A DNA stretch of 64,000 bases from a virus. Below the pieces are notes generated by a model. That model searched no databases, was not told where the DNA came from, and saw nothing but the letters and a program-made list of their open reading frames with translations. Location: positions 203,119 through 267,118 of the IMG/VR virus record IMGVR_UViG_3300030329_006583; one strand, written 5' to 3'. The translations under genes and the position numbers were made by a program. Within the stretch, counting starts at the first letter, position 1, and each line of letters opens with the position of its first letter. Below are positions 49,265-58,154 of this stretch, one piece after another.

Positions 49265-50257
49265 TTATTCCAAAATATGATATCCCACAAAATTGGTGGA
49301 ATTTTGAACCGCAATCGAATCTTTTTCCAAGCCTAATTTTTTAAGCCGATGAGATACCAAAATTTTCCCCCAATCTTTCCAATATGAAACATCATCAATC
49401 TCAAGGCCATCAATTTCCTCGATTAACGCATTAATTTCTTCAACGTCATTCAATAAACGTAGATGTTTTTCAAATAACATCATTTCCTTAATCGGCATAT
49501 CCTTTGATAATGCCGGCATTTCACCGCGAGCCAATTGAAGCATTTTTGATTGACCTACTTCCTCGGAACGTAAAATATTCTCAACCATTTCAAAATGCCT
49601 TTCATAAATGTGAAGTGAATTACTGATATGTGTATATGTCCCTAACTCCACACCTAGTTCCAAAGCCAACATTTCTTGAAACATGGTAAATGCAGGAATA
49701 TCATAGGCAATCCCAAGTATCAAATCTGATGATCTCATATTAGTAATCATATGCAATTTTTCATCCCTGATCAAAAATTGCAAGGTGAGAGTACAAGGCA
49801 CATCCAGCTTTGCACTAACAGAATCCCATGGGCTCCGAATGTGAATGACGGCCCTCCTAGAATCTGGATCTTTCTTCAATTCATCAATAATGTATTCCCA
49901 CTGAATCAAGGAAAAATTAGCAATCCTGCCATGTGGTTTAAATATCCTGGCACCATATGCCGAATTAGCTGTCTTACCATCATCACTAATATTATTCCAA
50001 AATGACGAATAATTTGCGATCCACTCTGTTGAGTCATCCCCGGAAAGATACCACAATAACTCCGCAATCATATAATGCATTGAAAATTTACGTGGCCGAA
50101 CATAAGGAATTCTATTCCTTGGGTTTTTCAGCACAAACTTCACTGCCAATTTCTCTTTCACTTTTTGGCCACGGGGACTGGAAATATAATCAGGGGAATT
50201 GTAGACGTCATTTAACAAACTTAAATAACAATCGGTAAAATTATCAAAATTACGCAT
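49265..50257 (-). CDS. ThyA-family enzyme with Asp at base-selecting site, candidate dCMP hydroxymethylase
   Basis: 330 residues after AAGGAGG. The thymidylate synthase core is clear: RR at 134-135, VPCTLTLQF (catalytic C155), MRSSDLILGIAYDIPAF and NSLHIY (H216, Y218). The residue that in E. coli ThyA is Asn177 (GLPFNIASY) is Asp186 here. This exchange is known in T4 dCMP hydroxymethylase and, as an engineered mutation, switches thymidylate synthase from dUMP to dCMP. With ThyX also encoded, the best prediction is hydroxymethylation (or methylation) of dCMP. A C-terminal 60-residue extension is unassigned. Confidence 0.82.
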   Translation of the reverse strand: MRNFDNFTDCYLSLLNDVYNSPDYISSPRGQKVKEKLAVKFVLKNPRNRIPYVRPRKFSMHYMIAELLWYLSGDDSTEWIANYSSFWNNISDDGKTANSAYGARIFKPHGRIANFSLIQWEYIIDELKKDPDSRRAVIHIRSPWDSVSAKLDVPCTLTLQFLIRDEKLHMITNMRSSDLILGIAYDIPAFTMFQEMLALELGVELGTYTHISNSLHIYERHFEMVENILRSEEVGQSKMLQLARGEMPALSKDMPIKEMMLFEKHLRLLNDVEEINALIEEIDGLEIDDVSYWKDWGKILVSHRLKKLGLEKDSIAVQNSTNFVGYHILE

Positions 50258-51580
50258 TTAATTGTCCTCCTTCACTGATTTTTCAACAGATAAAAGTCTC
50301 ATTTTACGCAAAGCCGCAGTGGTTGTACGCTCATAACTACACCTTTTTTGAACGGCATTTCGCAAACCCCATTCATCATTAAATGTCACGGTACCAATTT
50401 CATCCTCTGAAGTATAACAGTTTTTTTGAGCATTGTCAATCAAATTATCCAAAACATTCACCACATCACTCAAATCCGGATTGGCAACATATGGATAGTT
50501 CACTTCATCTGCAATTAATTTATATTCATAATTGTCTACCCAAAGTGGTAAACACCCCAATTCAATGCATTCACGAGCCGCAGTGCCACCATAGCTATCG
50601 ACGTTATAAAGACCCACGGCAATATGTGATTTGCGTGCTACGTATCGATATTCATTTCTGGTAAATGTATCATCAATCAAATGAAGATAAGGTTGGCAAT
50701 ATTGTTGTAATTCTTTATTTGAAAATTTCTGTGAAGGATTGCCTGCAATTACCACAAAATCCTGCCTTTTTTCATAAAGTTGATTACACAATTCAAATAA
50801 AAATTTACCACAATTTGTATAATCAGAGCTCCTACCCATTCCACCCACACGATTAGGTACAAAAATCACAGTTTTATCAGCAGGTATTTCAAACCTAAGT
50901 TCATTGACATCAACATTTTTTGTGATTTCTTCCTTAGAATAACCATCATCCCATGGGGAAGATTTCTCTGCGATTTGTGTAACTAATTTATCCTTATGTT
51001 CTACAGCCAATGAATCCAAGAAAATATTCAATGCAGATTCACATTGCCAAAAATTATAGTCTGCTTTGTCAGCAGCCTCAATTTGCCCGCGCCATAATGA
51101 ACCCTCCAACGGAAATTTAGGTGCCGCAGGATTATCAATAAAATGAGAATGCACTGCAAAAAAGGGTTGATATCCCCCTTCCAGAAAAAACAAGGTTTTA
51201 AAATTCCTCAGCAACATGGGATCATTAATATACACATGAGAATAACGTAGTGAATTTTGGGTTTTATGCCCTTTTAAATTAAGCAAGATTGCCAGCGCTT
51301 CAAAATCAAAATCATAACGTGTGGCAAGAGCATTAGGAATGATTTTGTGCCTGAGATAATTAACCCTTGGGTTTATATTAATATCCGGATATAACTGTTC
51401 AGGCTGGGTTATGACCTGTTCACGCAACGGGCACATAATATCAATATGCAAATCTGGTACCAGATCTAACATTACCCTCACCCTTCCCATCACCATCTGC
51501 CAGCCGGAATCTGCCTCTAGAATAAATTTTCCATTAGAATCATAATTTGACAATTGGGTTTGAATCAATAGTTTTTTCAT
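50258..51580 (-). CDS. GT-B glycosyltransferase
   Basis: 440 residues after AAAGG. The second half has the GT-B pattern: TVIFVPNRVGGMGRSSDY, VVIAGNPSQKFS, and NVDSYGGTAARECIELGCLPL, whose Glu/Gly segment binds the donor in GT4-like enzymes. The first half is not family-typical. It lies between the ThyA-like gene and the dNMP kinase, which suggests that it glycosylates modified DNA bases; cell-envelope targets remain possible. Confidence 0.75.
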   Translation of the reverse strand: MKKLLIQTQLSNYDSNGKFILEADSGWQMVMGRVRVMLDLVPDLHIDIMCPLREQVITQPEQLYPDININPRVNYLRHKIIPNALATRYDFDFEALAILLNLKGHKTQNSLRYSHVYINDPMLLRNFKTLFFLEGGYQPFFAVHSHFIDNPAAPKFPLEGSLWRGQIEAADKADYNFWQCESALNIFLDSLAVEHKDKLVTQIAEKSSPWDDGYSKEEITKNVDVNELRFEIPADKTVIFVPNRVGGMGRSSDYTNCGKFLFELCNQLYEKRQDFVVIAGNPSQKFSNKELQQYCQPYLHLIDDTFTRNEYRYVARKSHIAVGLYNVDSYGGTAARECIELGCLPLWVDNYEYKLIADEVNYPYVANPDLSDVVNVLDNLIDNAQKNCYTSEDEIGTVTFNDEWGLRNAVQKRCSYERTTTAALRKMRLLSVEKSVKEDN

Positions 51581-52107
51581 TTTTTACCTTTTAAAAATGC
51601 TGTAATTTCATCAATCTCTTGTTCTAAATCTTCACTATCAACATTCAAATAATAAATGTCGCATTGTGTCCATTTACCAAATTCAAAATAAAGCTTTGAT
51701 AATTTATTTAAATTTTCCTCTGTTAATAAATCGGGGCGATCTTCATCATATAAACCAGAATAATCAGATCTGAAACATACAATGATTTTGGTACCCAATG
51801 ATGCAAAATGTCGATCAGAATTTCTCACCGCTGATAAATCTGTTTCTCGATGAAAAAATTGAGAATATACCCACTCACAAGGATAGGCACGATCCAATAT
51901 CAAAGAATAGCCGGTTTGGCTTAGTAAATCCAACATACGTGGATCTGCATATCTCATTTCATTAATAAAGTTTTTTTCATTTCTAAATTTTGATTTTTCA
52001 TCACAAGCCTTAAAGGTTGGAATACCTAATCGGGAGGATAATTCATGCGCAATTTCTGTTTTTCCTGTTTTATCCGGACCACAAAAAATTATAAGTTGCT
52101 GTTCCAT
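51577..52107 (-). CDS. Deoxynucleoside monophosphate kinase-like
   Basis: 176 residues. P-loop FCGPDKTGKTEIA, DRAYPCEWVYSQFF as the DR-type substrate block of thymidylate kinases, and FRSDYSGLYDEDRPDLL as the lid. It overlaps the glycosyltransferase gene as ATGA. It could be the analogue of T4 gp1, which phosphorylates hm-dCMP, dTMP and dGMP; specificity is not readable. Confidence 0.78.
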   Translation of the reverse strand: MEQQLIIFCGPDKTGKTEIAHELSSRLGIPTFKACDEKSKFRNEKNFINEMRYADPRMLDLLSQTGYSLILDRAYPCEWVYSQFFHRETDLSAVRNSDRHFASLGTKIIVCFRSDYSGLYDEDRPDLLTEENLNKLSKLYFEFGKWTQCDIYYLNVDSEDLEQEIDEITAFLKGKK

Positions 52108-52155
52108 TTTAAAATCACCAATTAAAGATTAATAACCAGGTTTAAATTATTTAAA

Positions 52156-55100
52156 TTAAGTTAACAGTTGTTTAAATTTACCAAAATTAGTAGACATTCC
52201 AAATTCATTTTGATTGATCTCAGCAACACAAATTGAATAAGCCGGAACATCTGTTTTGCCATCCCAACCCCACATAAACATTTTTGAAACTTTCCCTGAT
52301 GATCCTGTAATCTCAAGCAAAAGATAGGGTCGTTTGTTTTTTGTCAATTTAGAATGTGCAGCCTTTACAACAAACCAATATAAATCTTTGCCGTGATATT
52401 CATCAATTGCTGCAATTTCTTTTTCAGCAAATTTTTGTTTAATTTGTTCCGGAATTAAAAGACTGGCGTCAAAACTACCAAGCAAAGAAGTACTCATCTC
52501 AGCCCTTTCCTTGGCACCCCATTCATCACACCTTTCTTCTTCCAGTATGGCCTGACGATAATTGTTAATCCCACGTTCAGGATCACTTTTTGTTCGCTTT
52601 CTTAAATCATTATAGTGATCAATCAAAACATGATGCATATGCTTATAACTGGAAAATTCTTTGTTATCTCCTACCACATCCATGGATTCAAAAGCGCCAA
52701 TTTTAATTAAATTTTCCAATGCGCGTTTATTAAATTTTGAATGCCTCCAAATTCCTTCTTCATCCCACAACATTTCCCTTATGTTTCGATAAGGTCTTTT
52801 TTCAACAATTTCATCAATTGCAGAAGATCCCACGCCTTTACAAGAAAGAAATGAAGGCATAAACTTCTTGCCGTCAAGGATAGTCCAACTATCTGTGGCA
52901 TAATTAACGTCAATAGGGATAATATCATATCCCAACGCCCTAACCTCTGAAAATGCTTTGGCACGCTTATCAGCATTTGATGACATGGATTCCAGGTATG
53001 CACAAAGCCATTCCTCTTCATAATACGTCATCAGCCATGCACAAAAATATGAATCCATTGCATAAGAAACAGCGTGACTCATATTAAAACCATACCCGGC
53101 AAAATAAAGAATCTTTTCGTAAAGATCACTAGCAACTGAATTTGGTACCCCGTTTTTAACGGCGCCTTCAACAAAACTGCTTTTTAATTCATTAGCCTTT
53201 TTAATTGCCGCTGCACCACCGGAGATGCTGCGTTTCATGATAGCCTTTCTGACTTTATCGCATTCATCCTTGGGAAAACCTGCGACTACATTAGCTAATT
53301 TCATTACCTGTTCTTGAAAAATAATCATCCCATACGTAGGCTCTAAAACCTCCTTAATCAACGGATGTTGGTAATCAATATTCTCAGGTTCCAGCTTGTT
53401 TTTAATGTATAATTTATGAACATTGGCCGCCAGAGGCCCTGGGCGATAAATAGAGGTAAGAGTAGCAATATCAATTAAATTACGAGGCTTTGCCTTCATA
53501 AATAGTCGCTGGGCACCCCTATTTGTTAATTGAAAGATTCCGCCCCACCTACCGGAATGATATACATACTCATACACCTGTGGGTCATCAAAATCTATCA
53601 CACTTGGTGCCATGTTTTCTTCGTACCATTTTCTTACATCTGCAAATGCCGGTTTATCTACACCGCAGTGCCTCTGCAAAATCAATTCAATGGCACGTTC
53701 TACAATGCGAAGTGTTTCCAAACCCAGGAGATCAAATTTAATCCAACCAAATTCTTCCAGGTGTTTAAAATTTGTACCTTCCACCCACGGCGTTTGGGTT
53801 TCACCTTTGGCCAAAATAAGAGGCATTCTTTGGGGAACATTCTCTGAAACAATAACCCCGCCTGCATGACGACCTAGCGCCTTGTTTTGCTTAAACAATA
53901 CTCCCATGGGATTAGCCACTTCCGGGTATTTATCAATGAATTTTTTAAATGATTCACTGTGTTTAATTGCATCTTCGTATTTTAACACAAAAAGATTCTT
54001 GTCTTCACCGTGTTTGGTAACAGCTTTACGAACATCCTGTTCCACCGTCCGGGTGGCTGCATTGGCTTCATCAAAAGGAATCCCATAAAATCTCGATATA
54101 TCTTTCACCAACGTCTTTAATTTAAATGTGTTATAATTGGAAATTGGAACAATGTTCTCACCCCCAAAATTATCTTTAAGCAAATCAATAAGCAAATCCC
54201 GATTGGAAATATCTGTGTCAATATCAGGATATTCTAAACGATACTTGCTCAAAAAACGTTCAAAAAGAAGGTTGTATTTAATAGGATCGACGTCGGTGAT
54301 ATAAAGAACATAATTAACCAGTGAACCCGCACCGGAACCGCGGCCTGGACCGATTAACATCCGATCTCGAGCAACATCCAAAATTGCTTTCATCGTTAAA
54401 AAGTAGGCACTAAATTTGCGTTCTTTAATAACCGCCAGTTCCATTTTTAACCGATCGATATATTCTGGCTCATCAGCTAACCCACGTTTTATGAGTCCCT
54501 CTTTACACGCCTCCAATAATGCTTTATCGGCAGTCAAACCCTCGGGAATAACATAAGAAGGCAATTTAGGACTTTGATCGGGGTGAATGTCCCCAATTTC
54601 TTCATACACAATATCATGAGTACGTTCAATTGCCCCATGAATTATGTTATCATCATAAAAATCATACTGTTTAGTTGTGTCTTGATAGGATTCCCAAACC
54701 TGATTGGCGTTTTTGGGATAAAGTTCACACTTTAAATCCTCTTTGGACTGAGGGAGTTTGGAAGGATCAAAATCACGATAATTAAGCCAGCCCAATTTTT
54801 TATAAAGTTCCCGCTCCTTCCAATGTTCAGGACGGGCATAATGAGAATCTGTGGTTACAACGAGCTGTTCCTGCAAACCGGCATTGTCTGCAAATTTCAT
54901 AATGGCCCTATTGACCAGGTGCTGTGCCGGTAATTGGTTGAATTGAAGCTCTAGTTTAACATTCCCACGACCCACTGAATGTTCCAGTTGTTCATAAGCA
55001 TTCCCTACCCCCAATAATACCTTTTCAAACAAATTCTTATCATCCAACAAACTGGCATGTAAATTATCAAATTCTACTTCCTGTAGGTGTTTAAAAACCT

Positions 55101-55758
55101 CATAACATAAGGGACCGCCCAAACATGCGGTAGAGATCATCAGGTGACCTCCCTTCGCCGCTTCTTTTAGCATCTTATAATCAACTCGAGGAAACCGATA
55201 AAACCCCTCCATGTACCCACGAGACACCAGGTGAAACAAGCGTTGAAGACCTTCCGACGTTTTTGGAAGCACCACCAGGTGGTGGCGGCGCTTAATTGGA
55301 TCATAAAACTTACCTGATTTAGTTTCCTCCTCGTTTTCAATTGTTAGGCTAGCTGCATCTGTAGAAATATCAAGGGTTTCATCATCACCATCTAATTTAG
55401 CAGTGAGGGGGGTAACTAATTTTTCCCGTTGGGCACGCAATACAGCTAGTGCATCAGTGTCACCTTTCTTTGCCGCTTTTTGAATTTCGTAATCAAGCTT
55501 CCATGCCTCAAGATCCGGATGAACATACATTTCACAACCAGGTACAAACTTAAAATTAGCACCGGCTTTATTCAATTTTTCCGCATGCAAATAAGCATGT
55601 GCAAAACTATTCATATGGCCATGGTTCGTCAAACACCACGCATCCATTCCATTTCCCCTCACAAAATCAATGTGTTCCTGAGGGTAATCCAACCCATCAA
55701 AAGTGGAAAATCCATCATGGGCATGCAGGCTTACAAAACGATTCGGTTCTCTACTCAT
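52156..55758 (-). CDS. dnaE: DNA polymerase III alpha subunit (C-family replicase)
   Basis: 1200 residues after AAGAGG. PHP domain at the N-terminus (FVSLHAHDGFSTFDG, CLTNHGHMNSFA), palm with GPGRGSGAGSLVNYV and YPDIDTDIS (catalytic Asp pair), TLTSIYRPGPL, fingers, HhH region and a C-terminal OB-like part (GSSGKVSKMFMWGW). The PHP domain has an insertion of about 60 residues rich in charged amino acids. It is presumably the phage replicase. Its promoter overlaps a strong hairpin at 55789-55818. Confidence 0.96.
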   Translation of the reverse strand: MSREPNRFVSLHAHDGFSTFDGLDYPQEHIDFVRGNGMDAWCLTNHGHMNSFAHAYLHAEKLNKAGANFKFVPGCEMYVHPDLEAWKLDYEIQKAAKKGDTDALAVLRAQREKLVTPLTAKLDGDDETLDISTDAASLTIENEEETKSGKFYDPIKRRHHLVVLPKTSEGLQRLFHLVSRGYMEGFYRFPRVDYKMLKEAAKGGHLMISTACLGGPLCYEVFKHLQEVEFDNLHASLLDDKNLFEKVLLGVGNAYEQLEHSVGRGNVKLELQFNQLPAQHLVNRAIMKFADNAGLQEQLVVTTDSHYARPEHWKERELYKKLGWLNYRDFDPSKLPQSKEDLKCELYPKNANQVWESYQDTTKQYDFYDDNIIHGAIERTHDIVYEEIGDIHPDQSPKLPSYVIPEGLTADKALLEACKEGLIKRGLADEPEYIDRLKMELAVIKERKFSAYFLTMKAILDVARDRMLIGPGRGSGAGSLVNYVLYITDVDPIKYNLLFERFLSKYRLEYPDIDTDISNRDLLIDLLKDNFGGENIVPISNYNTFKLKTLVKDISRFYGIPFDEANAATRTVEQDVRKAVTKHGEDKNLFVLKYEDAIKHSESFKKFIDKYPEVANPMGVLFKQNKALGRHAGGVIVSENVPQRMPLILAKGETQTPWVEGTNFKHLEEFGWIKFDLLGLETLRIVERAIELILQRHCGVDKPAFADVRKWYEENMAPSVIDFDDPQVYEYVYHSGRWGGIFQLTNRGAQRLFMKAKPRNLIDIATLTSIYRPGPLAANVHKLYIKNKLEPENIDYQHPLIKEVLEPTYGMIIFQEQVMKLANVVAGFPKDECDKVRKAIMKRSISGGAAAIKKANELKSSFVEGAVKNGVPNSVASDLYEKILYFAGYGFNMSHAVSYAMDSYFCAWLMTYYEEEWLCAYLESMSSNADKRAKAFSEVRALGYDIIPIDVNYATDSWTILDGKKFMPSFLSCKGVGSSAIDEIVEKRPYRNIREMLWDEEGIWRHSKFNKRALENLIKIGAFESMDVVGDNKEFSSYKHMHHVLIDHYNDLRKRTKSDPERGINNYRQAILEEERCDEWGAKERAEMSTSLLGSFDASLLIPEQIKQKFAEKEIAAIDEYHGKDLYWFVVKAAHSKLTKNKRPYLLLEITGSSGKVSKMFMWGWDGKTDVPAYSICVAEINQNEFGMSTNFGKFKQLLT

Positions 55759-55780
55759 TCAAACTTACCTCTTCCGGAAA

Positions 55781-55818
55781 ATAAAAAAGCACTCAATTGT
55801 ATTGTAACAATTGAGTGC
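55781..55818 (-). terminator. Perfect 12-bp hairpin with T-run before dnaE
   Basis: GCACTCAATTGT/ACAATTGAGTGC (12 bp, 6-base loop) followed on the minus strand by TTTTTTATTTT: the form of an intrinsic terminator for the gene ending at 55848. It also overlaps the -10 of a good promoter, so it may instead act as an operator or attenuator for dnaE. Confidence 0.7.
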
Positions 55819-55829
55819 CAAATTTACAC
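55801..55829 (-). promoter_or_regulatory. Promoter GTGTAA-17-TACAAT overlapping the hairpin
   Basis: GTGTAA (55824-55829) and TACAAT (55801-55806) on the minus strand are 17 bases apart. The flank CGTGTAAATTT-GGCA is the same as at the UV-damage endonuclease promoter. The -10 lies in the hairpin loop, and transcription would start inside the 3' arm of the hairpin, about 40 bases before dnaE. Confidence 0.55.
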
Positions 55830-55847
55830 GAATATTGATAAATTAAT

Positions 55848-56243
55848 CTATTTTTTTGTAGAAGTCCCAACAATATATTGCGCAATCTCTTCTTTGATTA
55901 TTTGACTCATGCGTTCTGGACTAATGCCTTCGCCAATTTTCACGCCGGTTCCTTCGGAAGATGCTTTATCAAGCGCCTTAGTGCCCAATGTTTCAGCATA
56001 ATTAAGCATTTTTTGAAAAGCAGGCACATCGTGTTGTGCCATGGCGATCAGTACCTGAAGGATTATGGCCATTTCATCATTAAATTTTACAGGAATATTG
56101 GCCACTAAGTCAGCGGCATCTGTTTTAAGGGCCTTTGTAAATTCTGCGTTTGTCAAACGAGCCTGATCATCTTGTTCCAATAAAAAACGTAATGCCAACT
56201 CTTCTTTTATGATTTTTCGCAATAATCTATTGTTTAGGTGCAT
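55848..56243 (-). CDS. Protein tagged at both ends
   Basis: 131 residues after CAGGAG. N-terminal tag MHLNNRLLRKIIKEELAL with RFLLEQDD; C-terminal tag SPERMSQIIKEEIAQYIVG. Between them is a helical domain (FNDEMAIILQVLIAMAQHDV). It ends upstream of the hairpin that precedes dnaE. Function unknown. Confidence 0.7.
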   Translation of the reverse strand: MHLNNRLLRKIIKEELALRFLLEQDDQARLTNAEFTKALKTDAADLVANIPVKFNDEMAIILQVLIAMAQHDVPAFQKMLNYAETLGTKALDKASSEGTGVKIGEGISPERMSQIIKEEIAQYIVGTSTKK

Positions 56244-56286
56244 CTATAATCTCCTGCTTGGTAATTTTAATTATCCAATTCATTAA

Positions 56287-56673
56287 TTAATAACCATTAT
56301 CAAGCCGAGAATGAATAATATTATCCTTGGTTTTATAGGCATTAAAAAGCTCCGAGGCATCCACACCCACCAATACTAACACAGATAGAAAATAATTGAA
56401 AGCATCCACCATTTCCTCAACAAACTCGTCCCTATTGAATTCACCGTTTTGTGTATCACGGTGGGGTTTCCAGTTCTTCAGGTGTTGCAATGCCTCAAAC
56501 ATCTCCTCCACCCCTCTTAATGCCATATCTCGCACATGTTGCTGTGACTTTTTATCACCAACATTAATAGGCCATTCGGGATACTCACCAGGCTTGATTT
56601 GTTGTAATCTCTTCATAAATGCCTGGCGTAGTTCAAACATTTCATGAAGTGAATCAGTTTGGTTCATCTTCAC
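56287..56673 (-). CDS. MazG-like all-alpha NTP pyrophosphatase (dUTPase/dCTPase type)
   Basis: 128 residues. Metal-binding helices LRGVEEMFEALQHL and DEFVEEMVDAFNYFLSVLV carry the ExxE and ExxD motifs of the dimeric dUTPase/MazG superfamily. T4 gp56, which destroys dCTP so that only hydroxymethyl-dCTP is used, belongs to this superfamily. Substrate not decidable, but the context favours dUTP or dCTP. Confidence 0.75.
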   Translation of the reverse strand: MKMNQTDSLHEMFELRQAFMKRLQQIKPGEYPEWPINVGDKKSQQHVRDMALRGVEEMFEALQHLKNWKPHRDTQNGEFNRDEFVEEMVDAFNYFLSVLVLVGVDASELFNAYKTKDNIIHSRLDNGY

Positions 56674-56878
56674 CTATACCCTCCAACATTGCCTCAATAT
56701 TGTTTTCAAATTGAGATTTATATTCCTCGGCCAGATAAATGGTGTCATCAGCCACCGTTAACCTCGCCTGCCTAAAATGATCTACCACATCTGTTCCAGA
56801 AATGATTGCCATTTGCACCAATTTCGCAATTTGACCAATCACCTCATCGGAAAGTTTTAAATTTGTATTATCACTCAT
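56654..56878 (-). CDS. Small acidic hypothetical protein
   Basis: 74 residues from the ATG after AGGAG. Helical (DEVIGQIAKLVQMAIISGTD) with an acidic end (EAMLEGIGEDEPN). It overlaps the MazG-like gene by 20 bases and may be its partner. Not recognised. Confidence 0.6.
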   Translation of the reverse strand: MSDNTNLKLSDEVIGQIAKLVQMAIISGTDVVDHFRQARLTVADDTIYLAEEYKSQFENNIEAMLEGIGEDEPN

Positions 56879-56886
56879 TTTTTCTC

Positions 56887-57690
56887 CTATATTTGAATGG
56901 CAGGACACCAGTGGGTAGTCCTACCGTCTGCAGTTTGCTCCCTAATTACTTCATTTCCATCAGGATCTGTTTTTTGATTATATACCAAAAATTTCCTAGC
57001 GTATTCACCTTCTGATCCATCAAAATTTTTATAAGTTTTAATGGTAGCCCCACCACTCTCAAAACTTTCTCGCATCACTAATTGAATAGAACGATTAAGT
57101 GAAATTAATTCCTGGTCTGACATATCAATTACTCGACGATAGGGGCTGATTTTTGACAACCAAAGAGAATCTGCCTTTATGTAATTTCCCACCCCTGCAA
57201 CCACAGATTGATCCATCAATGCCTTTGTAATTTCCCACTTATTCTTTTTCCGCAATCTACCAATGAACATTTCATTATCTACATCAGTGGCTAACATATC
57301 TGGGCCTAGTGAGGTTAATTTTTCAATCAAGTTAAATTTCCCTCTGACAAATTTAATTGTGCCAAAATTACGTTGATCATTAAAATATACCATACCATCA
57401 TTTAAATGAAAACGCAAACGAGGGTGTTTAGTGACGACTTCGCTCCATCCCCCAGTCATCCCAAGCGTACACCATATAGAATATTCGTCATCCAATAACC
57501 AATACATAAATTTTCCATGGCATCCCGCACCGACGACCCTGATTGGAAATCTAGGGGCAATTATTTCAATGCCACTTGGTGGTTTTTTTTGATAACGCCC
57601 ATCTAAAATTTCAACAGCTTTTAGCGTACGCCCAGATACACGTTCCGCCAGTTGTTGTGCAATCCTTCTAACCTCTGGACCTTCAGGCAC
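56887..57690 (-). CDS. Fpg/Nei-family DNA glycosylase with degenerate zinc finger
   Basis: 267 residues from a GTG that overlaps the previous stop. N-terminus MPEGPEVRRIA (catalytic P2, E3), beta sandwich, and helix-two-turn-helix VVAGVGNYIKADSLWLSKISP. The C-terminal finger keeps GRTTHWCPA but lacks the first CxxC pair, as in zincless-finger NEIL1-like enzymes. It excises oxidised bases and cuts by beta/delta elimination. It partners the MBD4-like gene. Confidence 0.9.
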   Translation of the reverse strand: MPEGPEVRRIAQQLAERVSGRTLKAVEILDGRYQKKPPSGIEIIAPRFPIRVVGAGCHGKFMYWLLDDEYSIWCTLGMTGGWSEVVTKHPRLRFHLNDGMVYFNDQRNFGTIKFVRGKFNLIEKLTSLGPDMLATDVDNEMFIGRLRKKNKWEITKALMDQSVVAGVGNYIKADSLWLSKISPYRRVIDMSDQELISLNRSIQLVMRESFESGGATIKTYKNFDGSEGEYARKFLVYNQKTDPDGNEVIREQTADGRTTHWCPAIQI

Positions 57691-58108
57691 GACCAGCCTC
57701 CATCAACCAATTATGGTAATCATTTAAAGCATGATCAGTAGGTTGTACATGTTCCCAATCACCTTTGCAAAATATTCGCCATGCATCATCGGCATACTTG
57801 CCACACCCATAAAGATCGGAGGCTGTCTCCCAATCGCCTGTTAAAAAACCTTTTGAGAATTTTTTCAAAGTATTAATCCGACGATTGTACATACCTAAAG
57901 GCTTAAGAATTTCTCGCAATCCCAATTCATCAGCATCTAAAATTGCTTGTGCATTTGGGTATTTTTTAAAAAACTCATCAATCATAGGATCTACTTGTTT
58001 ACGTGAAGTTTGATTCAACAATAAACAACATACCAGGATCTTCCACTGATCAGGCCAGTAATCCTCTTGTAATAATGCATGCGGTGATCTCGGTGGTTGC
58101 CAGTGCAT
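57683..58108 (-). CDS. MBD4-like HhH-GPD DNA glycosylase
   Basis: 141 residues from the ATG after AAGGAGG. The whole length aligns by eye with the glycosylase domain of MBD4: LLNQTSRKQVDPMIDEFF, ILKPLGMYNRRINTLKKFS, the hairpin LYGCGKYADDAWRIFC and the catalytic-Asp block VQPTDHALNDYHNWL (D125). MBD4 removes T, U or 5-hydroxymethyl-U opposite G. In a phage that may hold hydroxymethylcytosine, the deamination product would be its substrate. Confidence 0.85.
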   Translation of the reverse strand: MHWQPPRSPHALLQEDYWPDQWKILVCCLLLNQTSRKQVDPMIDEFFKKYPNAQAILDADELGLREILKPLGMYNRRINTLKKFSKGFLTGDWETASDLYGCGKYADDAWRIFCKGDWEHVQPTDHALNDYHNWLMEAGRA

Positions 58109-58154
58109 CACTACCTCCTTCACAATAATAAAAAGAATAAAAATGGTGTATAAA

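Noticed and set aside
49265-50257. Plain thymidylate synthase thyA
   Set aside because: The Asp at the position of E. coli Asn177 and the presence of ThyX make dUMP an unlikely substrate.
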